A stretch of DNA of 64,000 nt from Streptococcus parauberis NCFD 2020 (GCF_000187935.1 NZ_AEUT02000001.1:1798001-1862000); one strand, 5' to 3'. Counted from the first letter of the stretch, positions 15,854-27,237 are shown. Made by a program: numbers and translations. Notes: generated by a model not told the origin, from the letters alone.

Positions 15854-16268
15854 AGATAAAATCCCTTTCCAGGCCACTTTGCCAGATCAAATGAAGAGTT
15901 AGTTGGTGATTTACTGTCGTCATTTGAATATCCTGTAAGTTTAACAACATTGGATTTAAGCCTTTCCCACTAGCCGCCGATTTTCTAAAGTCATTTTTTT
16001 CAGTTAATCTAAAAGAAACTACCTTTTCATCTTTTTTAACAAGCATTTTTTTTCCTTTAATTTCAATAAATTGTGAACCTTCCAATTCAGCTCTAAACTG
16101 ATTTGCAAATAAGAGCCAACTATCTTGATCACTTTGACTTAGATAGTTCATATTGGCAAACGTTGACTTAGTTAAACCTTGATAAACCAGTAGAGATCCA
16201 GAGATAACTAAAAGTGCAATTAAGGCTTCAAATAAGGTAAAACCCTTAGTCACTAATTTTTGTAACAT
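15831..16268 (-). CDS. comGF: Competence pseudopilin ComGF
   Basis: This is a minor pseudopilin of the transformation pilus. A type IV prepilin signal is visible near the N-terminus: KG followed by FTLFEALIALLVISGSLLV, where ComC peptidase would cut after the Gly and Glu+5 is present. The start at 16268 (MLQKLVTKG) gives a short leader of 9 residues; an earlier ATG at 16292 is possible. The rest is a soluble pilin head of about 120 residues. It overlaps comGE upstream (stop at 16246) and comGG downstream, so the whole operon is translationally coupled. Confidence 0.88.
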   Translation of the reverse strand: MLQKLVTKGFTLFEALIALLVISGSLLVYQGLTKSTFANMNYLSQSDQDSWLLFANQFRAELEGSQFIEIKGKKMLVKKDEKVVSFRLTEKNDFRKSAASGKGLNPMLLNLQDIQMTTVNHQLTLHLIWQSGLERDFIYAFEKPS

Positions 16269-16545
16269 GAAACAACTCTTTACTTTTGTCATTGACTCTC
16301 ATTTCCTTTGCTGTTGAATGAACAATAATTTCTACATTATTAATAGCCAGACTGTCCTTTTGAGTCTGAATAGCTGATATTGCAGCATTTAGAGCCTCTT
16401 CTTCCTGTATGTACCGATTATGAAGTTGTTGATATTGCTCAATTGCGCCTAAAATAACTAATACAATATAAACAAGAATACCTAAAGCAAGAAGACTTTC
16501 AAAAAGGATATAACCTTTAATTTTTTGTTTTTTTATAAGTACCAC
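16246..16545 (-). CDS. comGE: Competence pseudopilin ComGE
   Basis: This is a small minor pseudopilin of 99 aa. Its N-terminus has the prepilin pattern KG / YILFESLLALGILVYIVLVIL, with Glu at +5 after the predicted cleavage and a long hydrophobic helix. The most upstream usable start is GTG 16545, which overlaps comGD; its ribosome binding site is poor, so it probably relies on coupling to comGD translation. Its position between comGD and comGF fixes the identity better than the sequence does. Confidence 0.85.
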   Translation of the reverse strand: MVLIKKQKIKGYILFESLLALGILVYIVLVILGAIEQYQQLHNRYIQEEEALNAAISAIQTQKDSLAINNVEIIVHSTAKEMRVNDKSKELFHVTKISD

Positions 16546-16924
16546 TTCCTAAATTTAGAGTATAAGTAACAGTTTCATCCGAACTAATAAAATTTATTTT
16601 AGCAAGAGAATGATTTCCACCAAACTGGTTTATCTTTACCTTGTTAACAAATCCAAGTCTGATTGTATCTGGTAAGGTAATTGTTTCATTGTGATATGAA
16701 ATTGATTTTTCCTTAAATACCATTGTTCCTGCAACCCGTTTTAGTATGGAAATTTTTTGACTATGCCGATAAAAATTTTCAAATTCAATATAGAATAGAT
16801 TATTTGTAACTTTTTCAAATACTGTACCCACACTTGTTGTCAATATAATAACTGAAAAACAAGTAATTACTAGACATAGTAAAGATTCAAAATAGGTAAA
16901 CGCTGATACTTCCTTATTTAACAT
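16517..16924 (-). CDS. comGD: Competence pseudopilin ComGD
   Basis: This is a minor pseudopilin of the DNA-uptake pilus. The start at 16924 (MLNKEVSAFTYFESLLCLVITCFSV) is preferred because it gives a short prepilin leader before FTYFESLLCL; note that Ala, not Gly, precedes the Phe at the cleavage position, which is seen in streptococcal ComGD. An upstream ATG at 16960 would add 12 residues. The head domain contains a predicted beta-rich part (ITLPDTIRLGFVNKVKI). It overlaps comGC by 11 nt and comGE by 29 nt. Confidence 0.87.
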   Translation of the reverse strand: MLNKEVSAFTYFESLLCLVITCFSVIILTTSVGTVFEKVTNNLFYIEFENFYRHSQKISILKRVAGTMVFKEKSISYHNETITLPDTIRLGFVNKVKINQFGGNHSLAKINFISSDETVTYTLNLGSGTYKKTKN

Positions 16925-17240
16925 TTGGGATTTTATCACTGTGTTTTTTATAATAATCATTATAAGCGGTTATTTGCTTTTCTGTTAAATTTACATTGCT
17001 CTTTAAATCATTTAATGATGGCACTTTGCCAGCATTATTCAATGCATAGAGTTCAGCTTGATTTTCAACTATTTTAACTAGAGCCTCTCCTCCGGTATTC
17101 AAGACTTTTTCTTTTTGTTTGTTTAAATTTGGAATAAATAAGAGCATCAGTATAGAAATAATAAGAATAACCATTAGCATCTCTAAAAGAGTGAATGCTT
17201 GTACTGATTTGTTTTTAAAATTAATAATAAATTTTTTCAT
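16914..17240 (-). CDS. comGC: Major competence pilin ComGC
   Basis: This is the major subunit of the transformation pilus, 108 aa. The prepilin motif AFTLLEMLMVILIISILMLLFIP follows a basic leader (MKKFIINFKNKSVQ), with Glu+5 typical of type IV pilins; Ala precedes the Phe at the cut site. GGGAGG lies 6 nt before ATG 17240, the best ribosome binding site in the operon, fitting a protein needed in large amounts. The ATG overlaps the comGB stop (ATGA). The frame is open further upstream, but that region encodes comGB. Confidence 0.93.
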   Translation of the reverse strand: MKKFIINFKNKSVQAFTLLEMLMVILIISILMLLFIPNLNKQKEKVLNTGGEALVKIVENQAELYALNNAGKVPSLNDLKSNVNLTEKQITAYNDYYKKHSDKIPNVK

Positions 17241-18292
17241 AAATTTCCTCCCATATTTTGATAAATTGGCAATAGCATTGCTGCATAAATCATGACAATA
17301 ATTAGAGCAACTGCTAAAAATACAATTGGTTGAATCAGCTGAGTAAGTTGTATGAGGAACCTGAAGTAAGACTCCCATGTATTTTGAGAATATATTTCTA
17401 ACTCCTTCCCTAATTTTGATTTAACTTGTCCATATGAAATAATTAAACTCAATTCATTTTTAAAAAATGGATAATCTAGTACCTTTTGCTCAAACGGAAT
17501 CCCCTCTACAAAAGCACTATTCATTTCTATACCTATTTCCCGTACCAAAAGTGATTTTTCCTTACTCATAACAGACAAAATCGTACTTAATTCAAGCCCC
17601 TGATCTAATAAATTTCCCCATTCTCGAGCATAGAAGGCTGTCATATATAACTGGATGACGTATCCTATTAAAGGCAATCGACTAATTTGGCTAATTAGCT
17701 TGAGTGGTGAACTGCGTCGCCATTTATAAATAACTACTATAGAGACAAAGAGGATTATCACAATTAGGATTATTAAAAGGTGAGGAAAATAGGTTAGTAG
17801 GAACATAAGTGGACCTTCCTCATTAAGCGAAGGCAATAAATATTGTCTCAAACCAAGTAGTATAGTTGTTAGAAAAAATAGTAATACAAGTGGATACATT
17901 ACCACTTCGAAAGTTTTCTTTTTAATATGATTCACTTGCAAAAGGTATGTTTCTATATTTTCAAGACTCCCCAAAATATTCCCATGTAATTCTGCTAAAC
18001 TCAATTGAGTTATAATACTATCTGGGTAACCTAAATCAAGCATGATTTTTGATAAACTACTACCATTGAGCATGTGAAATTCCATAATTTTAACCTGCTC
18101 TTCAGATATTAATTTACTTTTCTTCAGAAAAGATACCATTTCAACTAAATTAAATCCGCTTGCTTGGAGATTATGTAACAATTGGATAAGTTGATATTGT
18201 TTTTTACTTGATAATCTTTTCTTTTTCCCCTTTTTCTTCAGGGAAATGTCCTTTTGCAACCAACTGATCAATAGCTTGATTCCATTTTTCAT
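17237..18292 (-). CDS. comGB: Competence pilus platform membrane protein ComGB
   Basis: This polytopic GspF/PilC-family inner-membrane protein is the assembly platform for the competence pilus. Three main hydrophobic stretches are seen (YPLVLLFFLTTILLGLRQYLL, HLLIILIVIILFVSIVVIY, and IQPIVFLAVALIIVMIYAAML), with the duplicated GspF cytoplasmic domains between them. The start is uncertain: ATG 18292 lacks a clear ribosome binding site, while TTG 18271 (leading into ISWLQKDIS) has GGA about 9 nt upstream. Either overlaps the 3' end of comGA by at least 60 nt. The C-terminus overlaps the comGC start. Confidence 0.9.
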   Translation of the reverse strand: MKNGIKLLISWLQKDISLKKKGKKKRLSSKKQYQLIQLLHNLQASGFNLVEMVSFLKKSKLISEEQVKIMEFHMLNGSSLSKIMLDLGYPDSIITQLSLAELHGNILGSLENIETYLLQVNHIKKKTFEVVMYPLVLLFFLTTILLGLRQYLLPSLNEEGPLMFLLTYFPHLLIILIVIILFVSIVVIYKWRRSSPLKLISQISRLPLIGYVIQLYMTAFYAREWGNLLDQGLELSTILSVMSKEKSLLVREIGIEMNSAFVEGIPFEQKVLDYPFFKNELSLIISYGQVKSKLGKELEIYSQNTWESYFRFLIQLTQLIQPIVFLAVALIIVMIYAAMLLPIYQNMGGNL

Positions 18293-19145
18293 GCGAATGA
18301 CTAATATAGTTTTTGTTAGTAAAATCAATTAAACCTTTCCCTCCCATTAATCTTTGATAAACTATTAATCTTAAGGCGTTTTCTAATTCATTTTGATTAA
18401 TTCCTAATTCTAAAAGGCGATAATATACCCCTGGAATACTTTTTGCATGTACTGTTGAAAAGACCATAATTCCTGTTAAACTTGCTCTAATCACAGCCTG
18501 TGCAGTCTCCCTATCTCGAATTTCACCAATTACTAAAATATCCGGTCGATGACGCAGAGATAACTTTATGAGATTATCATAAGTCATTCCAATACTATCA
18601 TTAACTTGTAATTGTAAGAATTTGGGATTCTTTATTTCAACTGGATCCTCAATCGTAATCACTTGCCTGTCATGGAAATTTTTCTCAATAAGTCTATACA
18701 TTAGACTTGTTTTACCTGATCCAACTGGTCCAGCAAAAAGATAGAGTCCACGTCCGATTATAAATTGATTAATTTTTTCATCCATATCCTCCCAATAGGT
18801 TTGATTCTCTTGATAAGGATAAAGAATACGAATAACCATACTTTCACGCCCACGATAATCACCAACTGTAGAAAGTCTTAATGAGATTGATATAGAATCA
18901 TCTATATCATAATTACAAGAACCTAACTGACACCTTCTTTTTTCGCCAACATTCATACCAGCCAAAAACTTAAAATGACTCATTAATTGTTGTAATTGAC
19001 TTGTTTGAAAATTTTCTAATTTTTGCCTTTCATCATGAATTCGGAAAAACAATTGATACCCATTCTCTTCAGGTAAAATATAGATATCTTGAACTTGCAA
19101 CTCCATCGCTTCACTTATTATTTGCTTACCCAAACCTTGGATCAT
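18204..19145 (-). CDS. comGA: Competence pilus assembly ATPase ComGA
   Basis: This cytoplasmic GspE/PilB-type secretion ATPase drives assembly of the transformation pilus. It has 313 aa, the short streptococcal form. Walker A GPVGSGKTS, an Asp box TIEDPVEI, Walker B-like ILVIGEIRDRETA and a His box STVHAKSIPG are visible in order. It is first in the comG operon. A near-consensus ComX box (TTCGAATA) lies 21 nt before the ATG with AAGGAGG between, so the operon is part of the late-competence regulon, like ssbB in this window. Confidence 0.95.
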   Translation of the reverse strand: MIQGLGKQIISEAMELQVQDIYILPEENGYQLFFRIHDERQKLENFQTSQLQQLMSHFKFLAGMNVGEKRRCQLGSCNYDIDDSISISLRLSTVGDYRGRESMVIRILYPYQENQTYWEDMDEKINQFIIGRGLYLFAGPVGSGKTSLMYRLIEKNFHDRQVITIEDPVEIKNPKFLQLQVNDSIGMTYDNLIKLSLRHRPDILVIGEIRDRETAQAVIRASLTGIMVFSTVHAKSIPGVYYRLLELGINQNELENALRLIVYQRLMGGKGLIDFTNKNYISHSHEKWNQAIDQLVAKGHFPEEKGEKEKIIK

Positions 19146-19165
19146 TATTTACCTCCTTATCAATT

Positions 19166-19173
19166 TATTCGAA
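19166..19173 (-). promoter_or_regulatory. ComX (late competence) box of the comG operon
   Basis: TTCGAATA is read on the minus strand, one mismatch from TACGAATA, 21 nt before the comGA ATG. The near-identical geometry to the ssbB box supports it. Confidence 0.85.
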
Positions 19174-19210
19174 AAAAAGTTAACTTATTAATAATAAGTT
19201 AACTTTTTTT
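19172..19210. terminator. Long perfect palindrome separating the DUF1033 gene and comGA
   Basis: A 19-bp perfect inverted repeat (AAAAAAAGTTAACTTATTA and its complement) with a one-base loop carries A/T-runs on both ends. It terminates the DUF1033 gene (its stop codon lies in the stem) and insulates the com box. Confidence 0.85.
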
Positions 19211-19579
19211 TAGTCTTAATTTACAAATAAATGGTACTGGTGGGATATCATTACGCTGTTCGAAGGAAGCAATATTTTTTTCAAGTGGGATAATGTCATT
19301 ATTTTTTAAAAGTAAAATAGAATGGTATTGTTGTAAATCATCAGCACAATCTTCACACCATTTCTTTTCACTTTCTTGCCAAAAAGTAGCTAGTAAATTT
19401 TTCTGACTATGAATACTTGGGTAAGTTTCCTTTAAGTGATTCCACTGATTTTGAAAATCAGCTAAAGCATCTTCCCATTTTTCATATTCTTTTTGATAGA
19501 TAATATCATCTCTCCAACCGTCAATGAACCACCAAGGTTCCCAGTCACCATACATTTTTATTACTTCATACATATACAT
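19199..19579 (-). CDS. DUF1033 family protein
   Basis: This is a 126-aa soluble protein rich in Trp and acidic residues in the first half (MYGDWEPWWFIDGWRDDI, WCEDCADDLQQYH), matching the DUF1033 family that lies between rpoC and comGA in streptococci. Function is unknown. A CxxC-like WCEDC could bind metal or be redox active, but this is only an observation. Two ATGs compete (19579 and 19573); GAAGGA upstream serves either. It has terminators on both sides and so is probably a single-gene transcript. Confidence 0.85.
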   Translation of the reverse strand: MYMYEVIKMYGDWEPWWFIDGWRDDIIYQKEYEKWEDALADFQNQWNHLKETYPSIHSQKNLLATFWQESEKKWCEDCADDLQQYHSILLLKNNDIIPLEKNIASFEQRNDIPPVPFICKLRLKKS

Positions 19580-19650
19580 TTTTCCTTCTCTTTAGTATAT
19601 TATAGCTAAATAGTAGGCTTTTTAAAAAGTTTCTGCTCACGAAGAAAATA

Positions 19651-19674
19651 AAAAAGAGTCAATAGACTCTTTTT
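19651..19674 (-). terminator. Terminator of the rpoBC operon
   Basis: On the minus strand AAAAAGAGTC / GACTCTTTTT forms a 10-bp stem with a 4-nt loop and a T-run, starting 3 nt after the rpoC stop codon. Confidence 0.92.
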
Positions 19675-19676
19675 CA

Positions 19677-22600
19677 TTAGTTTTCAGTAACCACAATTTC
19701 TTCTGAAACAGGTTCTTCAATAATTTCAACTTCATTCATTGCTTGTGGTTCAATGTTACGATAACGAGCCATACCAGTACCAGCTGGAATGATTTTACCA
19801 ATAATAACATTTTCTTTAAGACCAAGTAGATGGTCTTTCTTACCACGAATTGCAGCATCTGTAAGAACACGTGTTGTCTCTTGGAATGAAGCAGCAGATA
19901 AGAATGAGTTAGTTTCAAGTGAGGCTTTAGTAATACCCATAAGAACTGGACGAGAAGTTGCAGGGATTCCACCAGCGATAACAATATCTTTGTTAGCAGT
20001 AGTGAAGTCAGCAATATCCAGTAGTGTTCCTGGTAACAATTCAGTATCACCTGGATCCATAACACGAACTTTACGAAGCATTTGGCGAACCATTACTTCA
20101 ACGTGTTTATCTCCGATTTCAACCCCTTGGCTACGATATACTTTTTGTACTTCAGCCAATAGATATGTTTCAACTGACAGTGTATCACGAACTTCTAACA
20201 AACGTTTAGGTTGAATAGAACCTTCAGTTAGTGAAGCTCCACGATTAATCTCATCACCAATTTCAACTTTCATACGAGCTGTAAATGGTACAACATATTC
20301 ACCTTTACCCGTTTTGCCTTCAACAAATACTTTCTTAGTACGTGTAGAAGCATCTTCTTCAATATCAACCACTTTACCTTTAACTTCTGTGATAACAGCT
20401 TCCCCTTTAGGGTTACGTGCTTCAAAGATTTCTTGGATACGAGGAAGACCTTGAGTAATATCGGTATTTGACGCAACACCACCCGTATGGAAGGTACGCA
20501 TTGTAAGCTGTGTACCAGGTTCACCGATTGATTGGGCAGCAATTGTACCAACTGCTTCACCAACTTCAACCGCATCACCAGTTGCAAGGTTAATACCATA
20601 ACAGTGACGACATACACCATGACGTGTTGCACATGTAAATACTGAACGGATTGTAACTTCTTCAACACCAGCTTCAACAATTTTGCGTGCGATGTCTTCA
20701 GAAATTAATTGATCAGCTCCGATAAGTACTTCGCCAGTTTCAGGATGTTTTACTGATTTACGAGTATAACGACCTTGTAAACGTTCTTCAAGAGTTTCTG
20801 TAACTTCTTTACCATCTGTAATAGCTTTGATAAGTAGACCACGGTCTGTTCCACAATCATCTTCACGGATAATAACATCCTGAGCCACGTCCACCAAACG
20901 ACGAGTAAGGTAACCCGAATCGGCTGTTTTAAGGGCTGTATCGGTCATCCCCTTACGAGCACCGTGAGTTGAGAAGAACATTTCCAAAACGGTCAAACCT
21001 TCACGGAAGTTTGAGAGGATAGGAAGTTCCATAATGCGACCATTCGGAGCAGCCATCAAACCACGCATACCAGCAAGCTGTGAGAAGTTTGAGATATTAC
21101 CACGGGCTCCTGAGTCCATCATCATAACGATAGGGTTCTTAGGATCTTGAGTTTCAATTAAGCGTTTTTCAAGAGCCTCTTTTGCTTCACGCCATGTTGT
21201 TGTAACGGCAACATAACGATCTTCATCAGTCATCAAACCACGACGGAAACCTTTGTTGATTTCTTCAACGCGATGGTGAGCAGCTTCAAGAATCTCAACT
21301 TTATTATCAATTACAGGGATATCGGCAATACCCACTGTCAAACCAGCGAGTGTTGAATGATAGTAACCTAAATCTTTAAGACGGTCAAGGAATGCTGAAG
21401 TTTCTGTTGTACGGAAACGTTTAAAGGTTTCAGCGATAATGTTTCCTAGGTTTTTCTTCTTGAATGGTACATTGATTTCTAATGAATCAATTAATTCTTG
21501 AATTTCTTTACCAGGTTCAAGGAAGTATTTGTCTGGAGTACCTTCAGTTAAATTCACATTGTTTGGTTCATTTAAATAAGGAAGGTCTTCAGGCATGATA
21601 GCATTGAACAAGATTTTACCAACTGTTGTTACTAAAATTTTATTTCTTTGACTATCTTTCCAAGGTTTGTTAGGCATACTTTCAACTGCAATACCTACAC
21701 GACTATGTAAATGGGCAAAGCCATTTTGATAAGCCATAACAGCTTCATCTAAGTCCTTGAAGATCATTCCTTCGCCTTCGCGACCTGGATCTTCCATAGT
21801 AAGGTAATAATTACCTAAAACCATATCCTGTGAAGGTGTAACAACTGGTTTACCATCTTTAGGGTTAAGAATATGCTCCGCTGCAAGCATCAATAGACGA
21901 GCCTCAGCTTGCGCTTCTTCTGAAAGTGGTACGTGGATGGCCATTTGGTCACCATCGAAATCGGCATTGTAGGCTTCACACACAAGTGGGTGAAGACGAA
22001 GTGCCTTACCATCAATCAGAACTGGTTCAAATGCTTGAATACCAAGTCTGTGAAGAGTCGGTGCGCGGTTAAGTAGAACTGGGTGTTCTTTAATAACATC
22101 TTCAAGAATATCCCAAATGCGTTCATCTCCACGTTCAACCATACGTTTAGCAGCTTTTACGTTACCTGCGAATTCGCGAACAACAATTTCACGCATAACA
22201 AATGGTTTGAAGAGTTCGATTGCCATTTCACGTGGTACACCACATTGGTACATTTTAAGAGTTGGACCAACTGCGATAACTGAACGTCCTGAGAAGTCAA
22301 CACGTTTACCAAGCAAGTTTTGACGGAAACGACCTTGTTTACCTTTAAGCATATGACTTAAAGATTTCAATGGACGACTTCCTGGTCCTGTAATTGGACG
22401 ACCACGACGACCATTATCAATCAAAGCATCAACTGCTTCTTGTAACATACGTTTTTCATTTTGAACGATAATACCTGGGGCATTTAGTTCTAATAAACGA
22501 GCAAGACGGTTGTTACGGTTGATAACACGACGATACAAGTCATTCAAGTCAGACGCAGCAAAACGGCCACCATCTAATTGAACCATCGGACGCAAATCTG

Positions 22601-23309
22601 GTGGGATAACTGGTAAGATGTTAAGAACCATCCACTCAGGTTTATTACCAGATTTGTTAAAGGCATCAAGAACATCTAAACGACGAACAGCTTTAATCCG
22701 TTTTTGACCAGATGCTGATTTAAGTTCTTCTTTTAACTCAGCAATTTCTGCTGGTAAATCAACACGTTTCAAGAGATCTTGAATAGCTTCGGCACCCATT
22801 TTTGCGATGAATGATCCATAACCATATTCTTGAACTTTTTCACGATATTCACGTTCTGTTAAAAGTGATTTAGGTTCAAGAGGTGTGTCCATTGGATCAA
22901 TAACAACATATGCTGCGAAGTAAATAATTTCTTCCAAGGCACGAGGACTCATATCCAATGTTAGTCCCATACGTGATGGAATTCCTTTGAAATACCAAAT
23001 ATGAGATACAGGTGCTTTCAACTCAATATGTCCCATACGTTCACGACGAACTTTGGCACGAGTTACTTCTACACCACAACGGTCACAAACGATTCCTTTA
23101 TAACGGATACGTTTGTATTTACCACACGCACATTCCCAGTCTTTTGTTGGGCCAAAGATGACTTCGTCAAATAGACCTTCACGTTCTGGTTTTAACGTAC
23201 GGTAGTTGATTGTTTCAGGTTTCTTAACTTCCCCGTAAGACCATGAACGGACTTTACTTGGTGAAGCTAATGTGATTTGCATACTTTTAAAACGATTTAC
23301 GTCAACCAC
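19677..23309 (-). CDS. rpoC: RNA polymerase beta' subunit
   Basis: This is the largest core RNA polymerase subunit, forming half of the active site. About 1210 aa starting at GTG 23309 ([16 protein letters not shown]) is preferred over an open ATG at 23336, because GAAAGG lies 8 nt upstream and streptococcal RpoC begins with this sequence. The N-terminal zinc site [19 protein letters not shown] is present, as are the catalytic Mg site [12 protein letters not shown], the bridge-helix and trigger-loop region, and the second zinc cluster [13 protein letters not shown]. It ends in an acidic tail. It follows rpoB by 86 nt. Confidence 0.99.
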   Translation of the reverse strand: MVDVNRFKSMQITLASPSKVRSWSYGEVKKPETINYRTLKPEREGLFDEVIFGPTKDWECACGKYKRIRYKGIVCDRCGVEVTRAKVRRERMGHIELKAPVSHIWYFKGIPSRMGLTLDMSPRALEEIIYFAAYVVIDPMDTPLEPKSLLTEREYREKVQEYGYGSFIAKMGAEAIQDLLKRVDLPAEIAELKEELKSASGQKRIKAVRRLDVLDAFNKSGNKPEWMVLNILPVIPPDLRPMVQLDGGRFAASDLNDLYRRVINRNNRLARLLELNAPGIIVQNEKRMLQEAVDALIDNGRRGRPITGPGSRPLKSLSHMLKGKQGRFRQNLLGKRVDFSGRSVIAVGPTLKMYQCGVPREMAIELFKPFVMREIVVREFAGNVKAAKRMVERGDERIWDILEDVIKEHPVLLNRAPTLHRLGIQAFEPVLIDGKALRLHPLVCEAYNADFDGDQMAIHVPLSEEAQAEARLLMLAAEHILNPKDGKPVVTPSQDMVLGNYYLTMEDPGREGEGMIFKDLDEAVMAYQNGFAHLHSRVGIAVESMPNKPWKDSQRNKILVTTVGKILFNAIMPEDLPYLNEPNNVNLTEGTPDKYFLEPGKEIQELIDSLEINVPFKKKNLGNIIAETFKRFRTTETSAFLDRLKDLGYYHSTLAGLTVGIADIPVIDNKVEILEAAHHRVEEINKGFRRGLMTDEDRYVAVTTTWREAKEALEKRLIETQDPKNPIVMMMDSGARGNISNFSQLAGMRGLMAAPNGRIMELPILSNFREGLTVLEMFFSTHGARKGMTDTALKTADSGYLTRRLVDVAQDVIIREDDCGTDRGLLIKAITDGKEVTETLEERLQGRYTRKSVKHPETGEVLIGADQLISEDIARKIVEAGVEEVTIRSVFTCATRHGVCRHCYGINLATGDAVEVGEAVGTIAAQSIGEPGTQLTMRTFHTGGVASNTDITQGLPRIQEIFEARNPKGEAVITEVKGKVVDIEEDASTRTKKVFVEGKTGKGEYVVPFTARMKVEIGDEINRGASLTEGSIQPKRLLEVRDTLSVETYLLAEVQKVYRSQGVEIGDKHVEVMVRQMLRKVRVMDPGDTELLPGTLLDIADFTTANKDIVIAGGIPATSRPVLMGITKASLETNSFLSAASFQETTRVLTDAAIRGKKDHLLGLKENVIIGKIIPAGTGMARYRNIEPQAMNEVEIIEEPVSEEIVVTEN

Positions 23310-23395
23310 TAGTTTTACCTTTCTTCGTTTTATCATTTTACTAGTTACTAGAGCTCCTGCTCTAGTCTAGTAAATTCACTTCAATGTTATTATTC

Positions 23396-26300
23396 TTAGT
23401 CTTCAGTTGTTTCAGCTACTTCAGTTGTTTCTGGAACTGGAGTTTCTTGAACTTGTTTTTCACGTGCTTTTTCAAGATCATCAACGTGCATCACGTCATC
23501 ATCTTCACCTTCGTCAAGATCACGAAGTTCAACTTCGTTATCATCTTCATCAAGGACACGCATATCAAGACCTAGAGATTGTAATTCTTTTACAAGCACG
23601 CGGAATGATTCTGGAACACCTGGTTTTGGAATTGGTTTACCTTTTGTAATAGCTTCATAAGCTTTCAAACGTCCAGTTACATCATCTGACTTGTAAGTCA
23701 AGATTTCTTGAAGAACATTTGAAGCTCCATAGGCTTCAAGGGCCCAAACTTCCATCTCACCAAAACGTTGTCCACCAAATTGTGCTTTACCACCAAGAGG
23801 CTGTTGTGTAACGAGTGAGTATGGCCCAACAGAACGCGCATGAAGTTTATCATCAACCATGTGGTGAAGTTTAATCATATACATGACACCAACAGAAACG
23901 CGGTTATCAAATGGTTCACCTGTACGGCCATCATAAAGAACTGTTTTAGCATCTGAATCCATGCCAGCTTCTATAACTGTTTCCCAAAGGTCATCGGCAG
24001 TAGCACCGTCAAAGACTGGTGTTGCAATGTGAATTCCTAAATTACGAGCAGCCATACCAAGGTGGAGTTCCATAACTTGTCCAATGTTCATACGTGAAGG
24101 TACCCCAAGAGGGTTCAACATGATATCAACTGGTGTTCCGTCTGGTAAATAAGGCATGTCTTCCACAGGAACGATACGAGAAACAACCCCTTTGTTTCCG
24201 TGACGACCAGCCATTTTATCTCCAACTTTGATTTTACGTTTTTGGGCAATGTAAACACGAACTAACATGTTTACGCCTGATTGTAATTCATCTCCGTTAG
24301 CACGTGTAAAGATTTTAACATCACGAACGATACCATCTCCACCGTGAGGAACACGAAGTGATGTATCACGAACTTCACGAGATTTATCACCAAAGATTGC
24401 ATGCAATAGACGTTCTTCAGCAGACAAGTCTTTTTCACCTTTAGGTGTAACTTTACCTACAAGAATATCGCCTTCTTTAACTTCAGCACCAATACGGATA
24501 ATCCCCATTTCGTCAAGATCTCTAAGAGCTTCTTCACCAACGTTTGGTACTTCACGTGTAATTTCTTCAGGGCCGAGCTTTGTATCTCTAGTTTCTGATT
24601 CAAATTCTTCTAAGTGAACTGATGTATAAACATCTTCTTTGACAAGACGTTCACTCATGATGACAGCATCCTCGAAGTTATAACCTTCCCAAGTCATATA
24701 GGCTACGACTGGGTTTTGTCCAAGTGCCATTTCTCCATTTTCCATTGAAGGTCCATCAGCAATGAAGTCACCTTTTTCAATGATATCGCCAGCTTTAACA
24801 AGTGTGCGTTGGTTATAGGCTGTACCAGAGTTTGAACGACGGAATTTTGTAATATGGTAAACATCTAGAGAGCCATCTTCACGACGAACTTCTACTTTCT
24901 CAGCATCTGAGAAAACAACTTTACCACTGTATTGAGCAATAACGGCAGCTCCTGAGTCATGAGCTGCTTGATATTCCATACCAGTACCAACAAATGGTGA
25001 TTTTGGATTAATCAATGGAACAGCCTGACGTTGCATGTTGGCACCCATAAGGGCACGGTTTGAGTCATCGTTTTCCAAGAAAGGAATACATGCTGTCGCA
25101 ACAGCAACTACCTGTTTAGGAGAAACGTCAACAAAGTCAACAATACTTGCAGAGAACTCTTGGTTATTACCTTGGTGACGACCCATTACAATTTCTTCCG
25201 CAAATGTGCCATCTTCATTTAGTTTTGAATTTGCCTGTGCAACTGTGAACTCATCTTCCTCATCAGCTGTTAACCAGACGATTTCGCTAGTAACGATACC
25301 AGTAGAACGATCAACCTTACGATAAGGCGTTTGAATAAAGCCATACTTGTTCAAGTGACCAAATGATGACAAGTTATTAATCAAACCGATATTTGGTCCT
25401 TCAGGAGTTTCAATTGGACACATACGACCATAGTGAGTGTAATGTACGTCACGTACTTCATACCCTGCACGGTCACGAGTCAATCCACCAGGGCCTAAGG
25501 CTGATAAACGACGTTTATGAGAAAGCTCAGACAATGGATTATGTTGGTCCATAAACTGTGACAACTGAGAAGAACCAAAGAATTCTTTAACCGCAGCAGT
25601 TACAGGACGAATATTAATAATTTGTTGTGGTGTTAAAACATCGTTATCTTGAACAGACATACGTTCGCGAACGTTACGTTCCATACGTGCAAGACCAATA
25701 CGGAATTGGTTAGCAAGTAATTCACCAACGGCACGAATACGACGGTTACCAAGGTGGTCGATGTCATCTACTTTACCAATACCTTCAGAAAGGTTTAAGA
25801 AATAAGACATTTCTGCAAGAATATCAGCAGGTGTCAATGCACGAACTTTATCATCAGGAGCGGCATTACCAATCAAGGTAACAACACGATCCGGATCAAT
25901 TGGTGAAACCACTTTGAATTTTTGAAGAATTACGGGTTCAGTGACAACTGCATAATCATTTGGTGTATATGCAAATTTGTTCAAATCTCCATCAATATGT
26001 TCTTCAATTGATTCAATCACTTCACGAGTCATTACTGTACCAGACTCAACAAGAATTTCACCTGTTTCAGCATCAATCAAGTTTTCAGCAATTGTCTGAT
26101 TCAACAAACGTGTTTTGATGTTCAATTTTTTATTGACTTTGTAACGTCCAACAGCTGCTAAATCATAACGACGAGCATCGAAGAAACGAGCAATCAATAA
26201 ACTACGTGAACTATCAGCAGTTTTAGGTTCACCCGGTCTTAAGCGCTCATAAATTTCTTTAAGGGCTTCGTCAGTACGTGAATCACTTGGGTTTTTGTGA

Positions 26301-26974
26301 ATATCCTTTTCAATTGTATTACGAACTAAATCACTTTCACCAAAGATATCAACAATTTCATCGTCACCTGAGAATCCTAAAGCACGAACAAGTGTTGTAA
26401 ATGGAATTTTACGAGTACGGTCGATACGCGTATAAGCAATATCCTTAGCATCAGTTTCCAATTCTAACCATGCACCACGGTTAGGGATTACAGTTGAACC
26501 ATAACCAATTTTGCCATTTTTGTCCACTTTATCATTAAAGTAAACACCAGGCGAACGAACTAATTGAGATACGATAATACGTTCACCACCATTGATGATG
26601 AATGTTCCCATTTCAGTCATGATTGGGAAATCGCCAAAGAAAACTTCCTGAGTTTTAATTTCACCAGTTTCTTTGTTAACTAAACGGAAAGTAACAAAGA
26701 TTGGTGCAGAATAACTTGCATCATGGATACGAGCTTCTTCTAAAGTATACTTTGGTTCTTTAAATTCATAACCTACAAATTCAAGTTCCATTGTGTCAGT
26801 AAAGTTTGAAATTGGTAATACATCTTCAAAAACTTCTTTTAATCCTGCATCAAGAAACTCTTGGAATGAGTCAGTTTGAATTTCAATTAAGTTTGGTAAA
26901 TCAAGAACTTCTTTGATTCTTGAAAAGCTACGACGTGTACGGTGTTTTCCGTATCGAACTTCATGTCCTGCCAA
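23396..26974 (-). CDS. rpoB: RNA polymerase beta subunit
   Basis: This core RNA polymerase subunit of 1192 aa is nearly identical along its length to pyogenic streptococcal RpoB. The initiation codon is TTG (26974, giving [20 protein letters not shown]) with AAAGGAG 9 nt upstream. The rifampicin-resistance region reads [30 protein letters not shown], the wild-type sensitive form. The C-terminal [14 protein letters not shown] is typical for the genus. A leader of about 230 nt upstream contains a terminator-like hairpin and an inverted repeat over the -10. Confidence 0.99.
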   Translation of the reverse strand: MAGHEVRYGKHRTRRSFSRIKEVLDLPNLIEIQTDSFQEFLDAGLKEVFEDVLPISNFTDTMELEFVGYEFKEPKYTLEEARIHDASYSAPIFVTFRLVNKETGEIKTQEVFFGDFPIMTEMGTFIINGGERIIVSQLVRSPGVYFNDKVDKNGKIGYGSTVIPNRGAWLELETDAKDIAYTRIDRTRKIPFTTLVRALGFSGDDEIVDIFGESDLVRNTIEKDIHKNPSDSRTDEALKEIYERLRPGEPKTADSSRSLLIARFFDARRYDLAAVGRYKVNKKLNIKTRLLNQTIAENLIDAETGEILVESGTVMTREVIESIEEHIDGDLNKFAYTPNDYAVVTEPVILQKFKVVSPIDPDRVVTLIGNAAPDDKVRALTPADILAEMSYFLNLSEGIGKVDDIDHLGNRRIRAVGELLANQFRIGLARMERNVRERMSVQDNDVLTPQQIINIRPVTAAVKEFFGSSQLSQFMDQHNPLSELSHKRRLSALGPGGLTRDRAGYEVRDVHYTHYGRMCPIETPEGPNIGLINNLSSFGHLNKYGFIQTPYRKVDRSTGIVTSEIVWLTADEEDEFTVAQANSKLNEDGTFAEEIVMGRHQGNNQEFSASIVDFVDVSPKQVVAVATACIPFLENDDSNRALMGANMQRQAVPLINPKSPFVGTGMEYQAAHDSGAAVIAQYSGKVVFSDAEKVEVRREDGSLDVYHITKFRRSNSGTAYNQRTLVKAGDIIEKGDFIADGPSMENGEMALGQNPVVAYMTWEGYNFEDAVIMSERLVKEDVYTSVHLEEFESETRDTKLGPEEITREVPNVGEEALRDLDEMGIIRIGAEVKEGDILVGKVTPKGEKDLSAEERLLHAIFGDKSREVRDTSLRVPHGGDGIVRDVKIFTRANGDELQSGVNMLVRVYIAQKRKIKVGDKMAGRHGNKGVVSRIVPVEDMPYLPDGTPVDIMLNPLGVPSRMNIGQVMELHLGMAARNLGIHIATPVFDGATADDLWETVIEAGMDSDAKTVLYDGRTGEPFDNRVSVGVMYMIKLHHMVDDKLHARSVGPYSLVTQQPLGGKAQFGGQRFGEMEVWALEAYGASNVLQEILTYKSDDVTGRLKAYEAITKGKPIPKPGVPESFRVLVKELQSLGLDMRVLDEDDNEVELRDLDEGEDDDVMHVDDLEKAREKQVQETPVPETTEVAETTED

Positions 26975-27105
26975 GTTTTTAGCTCCTTTTTCTTTTTAAC
27001 ATTTGCATGATAGCAAATAGGTCTAATTTTATAATTTATCCCAATTGTGAATTTTTAGAATCTTTAAATATAGATGACAAATGACTATATTTAGCAAAAA
27101 TAGGC

Positions 27106-27152
27106 ACAAAAAGAGCAGCTAAATCTGACTGAATCAGTTTGATTTAACTGCT
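27106..27152 (-). terminator. Terminator-like hairpin in the rpoB leader
   Basis: On the minus strand AGCAGTTAAATC and GATTTAGCTGCT form a 12-bp stem (one G-T) with an inner ACTG/CAGT step, followed by CTTTTTGTG. It lies downstream of the predicted rpoB promoter and 130 nt before the rpoB start. It is either the pbp1b terminator or an rpoB attenuator. Confidence 0.7.
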
Positions 27153-27190
27153 GTACTTCCTAGTTGGACAATATTTCAACTAGATTGGAC

Positions 27191-27236
27191 GACAAATAGT
27201 TATTAGTATTATACACTATTTGTCACTAAAATTCAA
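27191..27236 (-). promoter_or_regulatory. rpoB promoter embedded in a 10-bp inverted repeat
   Basis: TTGAAT (27231-27236) and TATAAT (27208-27213) are 17 bp apart on the minus strand. GACAAATAGT (27191-27200) and ACTATTTGTC (27215-27224) form a perfect inverted repeat centred on the -10, which could be an operator or an early RNA hairpin. Confidence 0.7.
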
Positions 27237-27237
27237 G

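Noticed and set aside
19789..22323. Several ORFs antisense to or out of frame within rpoC
   Set aside because: They are shadows of a highly conserved essential gene; none has a ribosome binding site or a plausible protein composition.
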